A DNA stretch of 64,000 nucleotides from Apodemus sylvaticus (lineage: Eukaryota; Chordata; Mammalia; Rodentia; Muridae): contig NC_067472.1 of NCBI RefSeq assembly GCF_947179515.1, positions 77,620,184 through 77,684,183 on the forward strand, read 5' to 3'. Position numbers and translations under genes: made by a program. Within the stretch, counting starts at the first letter, position 1; each line of letters begins with the position of its first letter. The notes beneath the pieces were generated by a model that worked only from the letters and a program-made list of their open reading frames with translations, had not been told where the DNA came from and ran no database searches. Positions 25,132 through 36,400 of this stretch are shown here, one piece after another.

Positions 25132-25517
25132 TGTATGTGTCTGTGAATATTGCCTTTGTAAAAAGATTTTTATTGTTTTCCTTTCTTTTCTCTCTGGTTC
25201 ACGGAGACTTAATGAATTGTAAGTCTCCCATCTGGCCAGCAAGAGGGGTCCTTGGGCTAAAGAGAAGCTAGCAGCTTATTAAAGCACAACTAATAAGAAC
25301 CCAGTGCTTATTAAAGCACAAATAGCAAGAGAATTACAGAGTAAGAAACCAGTACTTATTGGCACAGAACATTAAGGAAGAGTTAAGTTTCCAGAGGCTG
25401 TGAGCTTCTGGCCCCCAGAACAGTAAGAGAGTTAAAAGGCCACAGATCATCAGTCTTTGGCCTTCATCCAACTCTGTGTCCCATCTCAGGACTTGTGATG
25501 CCAGGAAGGTCCAGGCA
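24201..25517. mobile_element. Solo-LTR-like insertion in L1 ORF1
   Basis: Starts TGTCAGGAGCC and ends GTCCAGGCA, giving TG...CA ends, and splits the L1 ORF1. The flanks AGGTTC (24195-24200) and AGATTC (25518-25523) look like a 6-bp target-site duplication with one change. A TATAAGAAGG motif lies near 24893. A TG microsatellite (25087-25135) lies inside. The length (1317 bp) is long for a solo LTR; family not recognised. Confidence 0.5.
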
Positions 25518-25897
25518 AGATTCTCTCTCCCAAGCCTTGTGCTCTGTTAGTGAGGTCTACCTCTGAGGTTTTTGTCTGACATCCCAGGTTTTTTGTTTCA
25601 AGTTTTATTGCAGTTTGGGTTTTCTCTGGTGACTTTATCCCTTTGTTAAATTCTACTTTCATGCCTTGAAATGCCTTCATTACTTCATTCAACTGTTTGT
25701 GTTTACAGTCTCCATTGAGAGATTTACTCACATCCTTTTGAAGGCCCTTGAACGTATTAGTAATTGGTATTTTGAAGACATTGTCTTATGCTTCTGCTCT
25801 ATTACATTTTTCAGGGCCCTACTGTAATGGGGCAACTGGGCTCCTGGGAAGGTGTATTGTCCTAGCTGTTCAGGTAAGGTTTTTGTTGTTGCTGTTG

Positions 25898-25941
<44 letters not shown>

Positions 25942-25942
25942 A
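25898..25942 (+). repeat. (TG)n microsatellite
   Basis: An uninterrupted TG run of about 20 units. Confidence 0.95.
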
Positions 25943-26049
25943 GTGTGAGGGTCTTTGTGACCACCAAGGCCAGCAGAGTAACGATCCTCGTGAGGCAAGA
26001 AGGAAATCCAGTTCAACACAACTCAGTACCGTGTGTTGGTTCAACCTTC

Positions 26050-27650
26050 TAGAGTATGACACCGAATAGTTTATTTAGGCTTAGTGTAAGTACAGTACAC
26101 TTTGAAAAATGTTTCCTGGTACAACACAGTCTCGTGTACACAATGAGGCATAATTATATCTAAAGTTTTTCAAAGTACATGCCTCTTCCTCCGTGAAGAT
26201 CTATAGGTAGGCTACGTGTGTTATCTTAAGGGCCTCAAGGAGGGTCTGGTATGGTCTCCATAATACAGATAAAGCAAAGATCACTTTGGTCTATTAACCA
26301 CCTTCAGTACTGCTTGTGGGAACTTGAGGGAGCCCAATGTGACCTGGCCACACAAATATAGCAGAGGTCAGCAGGGTATTGGCACCTCCATTCCCAGCAG
26401 GAAACAGGTTGTACATCTCTTCCTTCTAAGATACCACCCTGTGTGTTTAACATTCCTGGTTTCCCTAGGCTTCTCTGTGAGTGAGCACTAGGGTCTTTGT
26501 GCTCCCAACAGTCTAGGTATCTGAAATTATGATCTTTGAGGTATTTCTTGGTGTTGACATCTTGTCATGTCTTTGCTCGGACGGTGTTCTGTTGTTTGGT
26601 TAGTGTTACCCAGTCTGCATTCTTAGCAAGTATGGTGTCTGTGGTGTCCCTGGTGGAGAGTGCCTCTGTAGGTTGGTGGGTGGACCAAGAGAAAAGTCTA
26701 AGAGAACATCTTGGTCTGGCACAGCAACTGCATAAGTTGCATGGCGGGAGTTAGGCTTGCAAGAGATAACAGAAGAGCAGTGAGGGCTGGGGAACCCAGT
26801 AGGCAAAGCCGGTGTGTAAACTACAGGAGAGCTAGGCCTTCCAGAGTGGAGAAGGTGTGGGGTCCGTACGCCAGGGGCCGCATTACACCTCGATTCTACT
26901 CATCTCCTCATCCTCTTATTCACCCAACCAACCCACCAATCCCACAAGTCCCATCCTACTTTTATGTGGTTTTGTTTTGTCTTTTGGTCTTGGTTTGTGA
27001 CCCACTTGGTTTAAGCAAGGCAAGTGTGTGAACATGGGTATAGAGCTATCCACTGAAGTGTAGAGACATCCTGAAGACAATGACTTCTCTTCCAGCAACC
27101 TTGGAATGCCACTGGCCCCCCAGGTAGGGCAGGGAGCCTTCTCTGAGTGTTTACTAGCTCAGGTTTGTGCAGGCCCTATACAGACAATTGCCACTGTTCA
27201 TGAATGCCTTCAGACAGCCTTTCACAACCCTCCTCTCTGCTGTTCACTCTTACATCCTTCCCACTCCTTCCTCTGCGATGTTCCCTGAGCCTTGAAAAGG
27301 GTGACATAAGTGTCCAGTTTAATGCTGAGTGCTCTACAGTCTCCTGGTCTTAGCAGCAAAAAATGAACCATGAGTCTACATTGCCCACACCCACTGCAAA
27401 GACAGGCTGGGGACAGGGAGGGAAAATGCTTTCCTATAATGCTAATCCTCAAATGCCCCTAGACTCAGGACAGCATCTGGGAGAGCAGTGAAACAGCAGT
27501 TAACAGATTTGAATGAAGGCTACACTACATTTGTATGGAGAGCCATTCCTGGGGGCTATAAAATGACTAACTTCCCTGTGAGTTAGTAGTCAAAGACATT
27601 CCTGCTGCCCCAAAGCCATAAAATTTATTGCCACTGTGTTAGTTGTGTGT
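26050..27650. other. Intergenic, nothing recognised
   Basis: No gene, exon-like segment or repeat that I can name with confidence. Parts near 26530-27060 may be L1 5' region, but I cannot show it. Confidence 0.4.
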
Positions 27651-27654
27651 TAGA

Positions 27655-28412
27655 ACTCAGTGGATTGGTTCATAGTGTTTTTCCTCCTATGGGACTGCAA
27701 ACCCCTCCAGCTCCTTGGGTCCTTTCTCTAGTTCCTCCATTGGGGACCCTGTGCTTAGTCCATTGCTTGGCTGTGAGCATCAACTTCTGTATTTGTCAGG
27801 CACTGGCAGAGCCTCTCAGGAGACAGCCATATCAGGCTTCTGTCATCTAGTACTTGTTGGCATCTGCAATAGTGTCTGAGTTTGGTAACTGTATATGGGA
27901 TGGATCCGCAGGTAGGGCAGTCTCTAAATGGCCTTTCCTTTGGTCTCTGCTCCACACTTTGTCTCTGAATCTCCTCCCATGGGTATTTTGATCCCTCTTC
28001 TAAGATGGACCGAAGTATCCACACTTTGGTCTTCTTTCTTCTTGAGCTTCATGTGCTCTGTGAATTGTATCTTGGGTATTCCAAGCTTTTGGGCTAATAT
28101 CCACTTATCAGTTAACCCCCACCCCAGAGCTCCTGGAGACTAAACCACCAACCAAAGAGTACATATGGAGGGACCCATGGCTCCAGCTACATATGTAGCA
28201 AAGGATGGCCTTTTCAGACATCAATGAGAGGAGAGGCCATTGATCCTGTGAAGGCTGGATACCCCAGTGTAGGGGAATGCTAGAACAGGAATGTGGGAGT
28301 GGGTAGGTTGGTGAGCAGGGGGAGGGGGAGGGGATGGGGGTTTTCAGAGGGGAAACGAGGAAAGGGGATAACATTTGAAATATAAAATTGAAGCAAAATA
28401 AAAATAAAATAT
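27655..28412 (+). mobile_element. L1Md-type 3' end, sense, internally deleted
   Basis: Contains TCCTCCTATGGGACTGCAAA, TGGTAACTGTATATGGGATG, ATCTTGGGTATTCCAAGCTT and the terminal GGGGATAACATTTGAAATAT plus A-rich end. A stretch appears deleted near 28108, where CCACTTATCAG passes straight to a CCCACCCCAG segment. Confidence 0.8.
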
Positions 28413-29430
28413 TAAGATGCAATTTTCCACTTTATAAAACCAAAAGAACATACCTGACTTTAATTGTTTTTTTAGATAAAATTGTATTTTTTTCAGTTTA
28501 ACTAATGAGAAAAGGCTGTTTGATACATTGTTTCTTACCCCCATCATTTTACCAATAAAAGTGTTAAATAAAAAAAGAAAAGAACTCAGTGGGAAGTTTC
28601 TACTGCTGAATTCACCACATGATGGCTGTAAGGCATGAGAAAACCAGGCTGGGCTGAGCCACAAGCTCCCTCATTTGCTTTCTGGACAAGACTTGGGTGG
28701 AATGGTTTCTTTGGTCTTTTATCTGTGCTCTATCGTGGGCAAACAGATGTTTGTTTATGTCTTCCCCCCCAAAACATCACACAGCAAAGTAGCATAGGTC
28801 TTTTCTGACCTAGAACTATACTAGAGCAATGCCTCCCCACCGAGGCAATAGGACCGTTCTTCCCAGCTAGCAACACTGATGCTAGAATCCAGTTCCATCA
28901 ACTACACTGCCCAGATGTTTCCTTGCTAATTCAGTTTGAGAAAGCTGGGATTGAACAACTCCACGAAAAGCTACATCCTGGTGTTAACAATACTCTACTA
29001 GAAATGAGGATAACATGGCCGCACGGGGCATCCCAGGCTATCCAACGCTCCCCTCCTTGAGGCAGAACTCAATTCTTAACATCCTAAAAAGTAGATGTGG
29101 GCCCTGGGGTAGGCAGGATGAATGGCTACTTTCATTCTTGATCACAGAAAGCTCCTTAGAGGCCAATGAAACAAGGCGCTACTGAGCCGCCTATGTATTC
29201 CTAGGTAGAAATTCACAGAAGTTCTCTGGGCCATAGCAGAGACCCTGTGTTCCAAGTTTTTAGGTAAAGTTTTGACCAGACAATGGCCCTTCCCAAATAA
29301 GACACAATGAGCAAAGTCGGCCTGGTCCCAGAATTCCTGCTTCTTTACCGTTGGGGCTGACTTAGGGGAGAATACAAGATCTGGGACACCTCTTAGAAGG
29401 GCAGGTTCAAAGAAGATGGGTTGGAAGTTC
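28413..29430 (-). other. Itgax: Itgax 3' UTR and downstream flank
   Basis: Unique-looking sequence between the stop codon and the L1 3' end at 28412. The 3' UTR must lie here, but on the minus strand I see no canonical AATAAA within 1 kb of the stop. The cleavage site is therefore not assigned; it may use a variant hexamer. Confidence 0.4.
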
Positions 29431-30467
29431 TCACTGGGCAACCTGGGGGCTTGGAGTCCCATTTTCTGAGACAAACTGTCCAGTTGCTTCCTCCAACATT
29501 TCCTTGTACTGACGTTTGAAGAAACCAGCCTGTGGGAAGGAAGAAGAAAGAGAGGAACTGGGGTCCACAGTGAGTTTCACACTGGCTGACAAGTGTGAGA
29601 CCTGGAGGTCAGATCTCCAGAGCCCACGTGGAGGCTGGATGGGCATGGTGCCCCGCCTGTAAGCCCAGAACTCAGGAGCTGGAGACAGGGGGTCCCTGGC
29701 ACAAGGTGGCTAGCTAGAATAGTCAAATTAATGATCTCTGAGTGCCAGTGGGAGGCCATGCTCCAATATATAAGGTAGAAAGCAATAGAGACAGACACCT
29801 AATACCTTCAGATAGCCTTCACACGCACACACAGACATATGCATGTGTTCCTACAAACTCACGTGCCCATGTATGTATACATACATTCATGCACATACCC
29901 CCACACAAACATAAGAGACAGACAGATAGACAAACAAACAGACAGACAGGACTAAAGGAGAGGAAGGGTAAGCATTTCTGAAGCCCCTACTACTTTCAAA
30001 TAACCTAGTACATATTGTATCATTTAGGCAAGGGCAAAATTATGTGGCTTAAATCACCCTTACACTGAAAAAAACCCAGGCCAGCCCTGGGGCTCGTGTC
30101 AACGTTCTTCCCTGCCTGAGTGCACACTCTGCTCTTCTGTAAGGGACATACAGAGAAGGAGAGGAGAGTAGAAACGAAAGGGAGAGCGATGTGCAGCTGT
30201 CTTAGAGACAGGAGGGCCAGATGAGAGAAGGCTGTGTGGACGATTTCCTCACACAGTGCACTGGTGACTGGGAACCTCGCACTCCAGCAGGAGCTCTTGC
30301 TTGCTCTGTGGAAGGAACAGAATCCAGTCCTGCTGTGAGAAGGACAAACCTCTCACCTTGTAAAGCACGGCTGTGATGAGAGCGAGCAGCAGCAGGCCTC
30401 CCACTGAGCTGCCCACGATGAGAGGGACTGGATTGTGGACCTCATACATCTCCAGCACTGTCTTCAT
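29431..30467 (-). CDS. Itgax: Itgax exons 29-30: transmembrane helix and cytoplasmic tail
   Basis: Exon 29 (30357-30467) encodes the membrane-spanning helix, residues about 1116-1136 (PLIVGSSVGG then LLLLALITAVLY). Exon 30 (29431-29529) encodes the 32-residue tail beginning A-GFFKR, the conserved motif that clasps the beta-2 tail and keeps the integrin inactive. The stop is TGA at 29431-29433. Intron 29 holds a rodent SINE and a short GACA-type repeat. Confidence 0.93.
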
Positions 30468-33400
30468 CTAGTAGAGATAGACCCGTTAGAAAGCCTCATG
30501 TCCCATGCTGTCTCACACTCTCCCCAGATTCCCAGCTCTTACTTATCCCCCTCCCTTGCCGATGCCCTGTTCCAACCATTGAGCTACAGAAGCATTCCTG
30601 CACTCTGAGCATCTAGGAACCTTCCTTCATCCTCCCTCCAGGCCGGCAGACCCCCAGTAGGTACTACAGACTGAACATTTGGAGCCCTCCCACCAGCCTG
30701 GCTCCCGCCTGCCACAGTCACTACCTGGGCTCTCAGAAATGCCTCCTGTCCCGGCAGCTGGGAGTACACAGATGTGTTGAATGTGATTTCAGCCTCACTC
30801 AGGAGCAACACCTTTTTCTGCGATGTCTGCAAAAGAGAGAGCAGGGTAGATCTGGGTCTTGGATCTGGGGTGACTCGGGGTTCAAGAACTGCCCTGACCC
30901 AAGGATGCCCCAGACCCATCAGGCTCACAGGGTCCAGGGGAGGGAGGGCTTCTGCTATTGGCCACGCACCTGACTGATCCAGCCAAAGCTGAGGTTGCCC
31001 TTCAGGATGAAGTCAAGCTCATCCTGGATGTCCAAGGAGGGAACGTCACAGCGGAAGTGCAGGCAGTCAGCAATGGAGCAGTCCTGGGGACAGAGAAATA
31101 TCATCAGACCAGAGGAAAGTAAGTCTTCAGGTAGGAGACAGCATTAAGCTGTGGAACTTGACAGAAGCATGCAGGCCTAAATAGAGCTGGTTATTCAGCA
31201 GGCGCCATTTGACATTCAGAAAGTGAGCTCTCGGTCCTCTGATGCATAGCTTAATGTGCTTAAACATCCCTGTTTTCCTCACCAGCACTGGATTCTTTTG
31301 CATGTGAGTCAGGAGGTCAGATTGTGTTGGCTTGAGTCTATTCCAATAGCATTGGGTGGACGGGTTCTAGAAGGCAAGTAGAGAACATGACTTTAGCCAC
31401 AGCATCAGGGACTCATAAGCAACACAGGTGATAAAAGCCAAGGGCATCAGCTGAGGAGGCGCAGGCAGTCGTGTACCTGAGGGTGGGAAACCATCACTGT
31501 CCACACAGCTTCTCCCTTCAGCTCTATAGGCACCCAGAAGTTGATGCTGACTGGCATGTCTCTCTGCCCCAGATTATTCACCTGTACAGAAGGCACTGAT
31601 GGCAGAGCCTACACCAGGCTCCTCTGTCCCTACTTCCCAGTTCCCTCTCTCCCAAGTCCCCACACTTGCCTGGAATCTATGTTCGACCACACTGGTTCTC
31701 TCGTTTTCTGAGGTTGAGAAGTTAAGATACTTGGTAAATTGGTCGTGACTGGAGAGAGAAGGATCATAGTCATGCCTGGGGGGTTCTGGCACTGGCATGA
31801 TGAGACAAGTAATCAGTCGGACTTGGGATGGCATGGAATGAGGTTTCAGGACTGGCATAAAGGAGTGTTTAGGGAATGGCAACAACTTCAGGGTGAGTGA
31901 AAGGAACCATGCAGGACCAGCCACCCAGAGGATCTGGCTGGAGAAAGACTGGATGAGGTATAGAAAAAAGACCTAAGAGCCAAGCCACTGACTCACTGGA
32001 ATAGCAGGGACCACTGCCTGCCCCATTTCTACACTTCAGCTGTCATTTCCATCCTTCCTGCACATGTGGAATGCAGCAAGTTTTGTTGACCACGTGTCCT
32101 GTCCAAGCTTGACTCATAGGCCCCTACATTCAGGCCCTTTCCCCGCTTCCCTTACCTTTTATCACCCTGAAGCTTTTAAGGATCCAATTGACTCTTCCAT
32201 AGGTCTCAATGTAACAAAACTTCATGAGACATACTTGGCCACAAGGTCCCCCACATACCAGCTAATTCTACCTCTGTCCATTACTGCTCCATTCCCCATG
32301 TACAAAGTCTTTGCCTATAAACTCCAAATTCTAACCCCCAACTCCTACTCTTGAGGCAGGCTAGCTGGGCACATGGGGAAAGAGGGAAAACCTGAACGGT
32401 TATTGTTATAACTGCAGAGCCACACTGTAGCACAGTGCCATGAGCCGGCTCAAAGAGTAAACAAGGCCAGCCCAAGCCAACTAGGGCCAACATGGCTGAC
32501 TGACTGATGGATCATAACCAACTTTTCTTCATTAAATGGCATCTCCATGTCATTAGAATACCAGATGAACTGTTCCCATCATGCATCTGAAGACAGACCC
32601 ATATAAGGATAGAAAGGATGAGTAAACCCTATGAGGGAGACTTTCTCTACTGCAGTTGGCCAATTAGACAAGCTCTCCAGAATGCCGGGTGACACCACTC
32701 TTTCGTGAGACGCTAGTGCTCCCACTCAAATGTGTACTTTTTGCTCTGTAGCAAGCCCTCCTCCCAATCCCTTACAGCTCTTGGGTGTGAATTCTCTCTC
32801 TGATGGTGACCTAGAAGCACTCAGAAGAAGTCTCAATCTGCTCTGTCTCTGACCCTTGGCCAACCTTCATCCAATGGCAACACTCTTAAGTTTCATTTCT
32901 CCTCTACTCAAAGGATTCCTCCCAAATGTTCCCGGCTGCCCTGGGGACCTGTCTAAGTATGATTGACCTGTAGGACCACATAGGTCTACAAGTGGTATGA
33001 CCTATCTGTGGTTCCATGCAGAATGCCATGAGATTACCTTTGTATACACACATAGAGCATTCATCTGTCTGCCTGGAGAACCCCAAACAAGCAGAGCAAT
33101 GAAGGTATGAAATATAAGCATGAAGAGACCCCCCCCCTGCATTAGACAGGTCCCATAACGGCCTGGATTAATTACACACAGGAGCTCGACAGATGTTTGT
33201 TTCTGTCAAATGGATTTATAGAAAGTAGCTGGGCACTCTGCCTGACATGGAGCAAACACTGAGAAGTTGTCTGAAGAATATTCTCTACCCCCTGGTCCCA
33301 ATGCCTTCGCCTGTCTTCCTCAGTCCTCCTACGGCCCTATCTGCTACGCTGCTTCCCTGATACCCATCCTCATTAGTATCTTTTATCCTTAATTTCTAGG

Positions 33401-36400
33401 AAACAGGGAAAGGAGTGATTCTCAACCTTTCTAATGCTGCAACTTCTTATTACAATTCCATGTATTGTGGTGACCCCCAGTCATAAAATTATTCTGTTGC
33501 AACTTTAAAACTGCAGTTTTGCTACTGTTAGGAATCGTAAGGTAGACATCTGATATACAGGATATGGTATTCAATTTCTGTGGGGGTCGTTACCCACAGG
33601 TTGAGAATCTCTGTCCAGTGAGCTGTATTTGTTTCTCATTAAAAAAAAAAAAAAAACAAAAAAAAAAAACACGGTCTTACGCAAATGCCAAAGGCCCTTT
33701 TGAAAATTGCTTTTGGTCAAGTGCAATACCATAGCCTCAGCAACATTTCGATGACGCTCCTTTGATAGGATCTTTGATAGGACTCACTGCTACAGTTTCA
33801 TCCTGAGGACCCGCCCACTCCCCATATTTAGGCTTGGAACTCTGAGTGGCACAGTCAGAAGGTAGAGGAGCCTCTGGAAGGTGAACCCTGCTGGGAAGTT
33901 TCTAGATCGGTCGGGGAGTGCCCCAAAGAAGACTATAAAACCATAATTCCTTCTTCTGCATTCTCTTTTACCTCCTTACCATGAGAAGAGAGCATTCATG
34001 AGAGACACTACATCACCACAGACCCAAAGCATTGGGCCAGTGAACCGTGGACTAAAACTCCAGACTATGAGCCTAAATATGCCTTTTTCACTTATAGGCT
34101 GCTTCAAAGATTGTCGTAATGGAAAGCTGATTGGCATGCTATCACTGAACAGCACCTGTAACCTCGATCTCCAGTGAGGCTCTGAGAACCTCGAAGGCAA
34201 GGGTGTGTGTGTTTCATACATCCTAGAGAACCCAAGAAATTCCTGTGGATTTTCAAAGCCCTTTGAGACCTGTAACCTGTATTAAATACATGCTGCCGTG
34301 ATAATGGTTTCACAATCAGTGTCAACGCCAGCCAAGAACAAACACCCGTTGGTAAGCAGGCACAGTTATGAGCATCATCTCCCACTGGAAAGAAGGACAA
34401 TGACACCTGAAATATCCCAGATGACCCGTAGTGACCCTTGCATACACTGTTTCTAAGTGAAGAAGAACCACTCTGAGGTGCAGGCAACGTACCTGCTGAT
34501 CACGACGTACACAGCGTACTTTACTGGGATCCCCAACTGGAAGGTAGTTTTTTTGGTCTCAGGTACGCCATTCTCACTGGGAACAGAGGTGGAGCACGGG
34601 ATGTAAGGATCATAATGTGGAGGACACCCCTCCCCGAGAGGGCTGGCCCAGCTTACCTGCTCACTGCGGCTCTTAGAAGCAGCCAGTCCCCCAGCTCAGC
34701 TTGGGGGGAAACGTCAAAAGTTACCAAGAAAGTCATCTGAGGAAGAAAGTGGAGAGGTCAGAGAGGAGGGAGAGAGGATGGGGACAGGGGACAGGGTGTG
34801 CAGAAGCTAGGCTGACCTGTGAGCCTCCACGGAAAATGACATGTCTGCTGCTGCAGCTGGTGCTCCAGAGGCCCTGAATCCTGTCTGGGGTGCTGTCACA
34901 CATGAGGTGTAGGGGGTGCTGCCCATGCCGCTGCCACCACTGGTTCTAGTTAAAAGCAAGGCCAATGCACACCGGAGATAAGTGCCCGCGAGTGTTGCAG
35001 AGAGCCTGGGGTCTGCGGACACAGAGCTTGAGCACGGACGTCTGGTCAAACTTCCGCAGTGTAGAAGGTCTAGCCGTTGGAAACCCTCACCCTTCATTTC
35101 TTGATGGGTTTTTATTCTTCTTGCTCTTATTGTTTGGTAGCCCAACCTAGCTTCAAACTCATGGTGATCCTCCTGCCTCAGGCTCCAAGTGTTAGGATTA
35201 TAAGCATAAGCCAGCTTCTTGTTACTTTTAAAGGCCTTTTACTATGGATAGTTTCGAACATCCTCAGCAGAGAGAGCAGACTATCAGCCGTTGTCCCTGT
35301 CACTAAGCAGAAGTTCCCACAGATTATTCTCTTCTTTTATTTTCTTAATAATTTAAAGTACTTCCTACACATCATATTGTTTTATCCCAATATATGTCAA
35401 TGGCTACTCAATACCGATAAGATTATTTGTAATCTAACCACAAGACCTATCAAATCACATGCAGCAGGATTAGCAAAGACTGCCTAATATGGCGATCATG
35501 CTCCATTTTCCTGAGTTGTCTCCTAACCTCTTTATTTTTAAACTGCTTACTTGTTAAATAAATATCTGACAACGATCCACACACCACACTGGGTTGTGTG
35601 CTTAGAAACACCCTCACTGCTCGCACTCTGGGAACTGCTTTCCCAGCTTGTTTCTTCACAGGTAATTAAGATGTGCTCCCACTATAGGATGCAGATCAAG
35701 AAACACAGACCTGCAAGGCAAATGTATGCACCCAGTTCAAACTCCAGCTCAAACAAACCAAGTGTAAAAAGATATTTGGGGAAGAATTAGGGAAAATTGA
35801 CTATGCTTTTAAACGTCAATAATAGTTCGCGTCATTGGGTGGCATAACTACTTTGGGGTCACATTAGATGTTGCTGCTGTTCAGAACTCCACAGTAAAAT
35901 GAAAAAAAAGCAATAGTTCAATGTCTAATACTTGTTTGAAAATATTTCAGCAAACAAAAGCTACCTAGGTGTAATGATGTGCACCTGTGACCCCAGCACT
36001 GGGAAAGTTAAAGCAAGAGGATCAGGAGTTCAGGACAAGCCTTGGCTACTTGGATTTGAAGGCAGCCTGGGCTAAACGAGTTATTGGCTCGGAGACAGAA
36101 ACAGATGAAGCAAGAATCAGGATGTTGTTTGTTGTTGGTGCTTTTGATGGTGCTCTTAGGGAGTTTTATTTAACTTTGACCACTTCCGTAAAAGTTTAAA
36201 ATTGTTTTAAGAATAAAATTTTGAAAAGAAAATTGTGTTTGTTTAAAACTCGTTATGGTCCCAGTGCTGTCTTCTAGAACCCTGCCAGTGGCGGCTGTCA
36301 TCAAAATAGAACTGAAAGTCTGGGCAGACACAATATGGCCCATGCAGCTGAAGTATTTCCCCTCTGCCATCATGAAAAGAAAATTCTGGAAAGCCCCAAA

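Larger units (their letters stand above)
19100..25900 (-). mobile_element. Long degenerate L1 (Lx-like), antisense, with nested insertions
   Basis: Reads as antisense ORF2, then ORF1, from left to right. ORF2 landmarks are GGATGTTGAACATTTC (19160) and CTGTAGATTGTTTTCAGTAG (20130). ORF1-like sequence appears at 24040-24200 and resumes at 25518-25731, where the minus strand encodes KTQTAIKLETKNLGCQTKTS. ORF2 has many stops, so the element is dead. It is interrupted by a B1 at 19170-19365, another retroelement at about 20240-21150 and an LTR-like block at 24201-25517. Confidence 0.75.
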
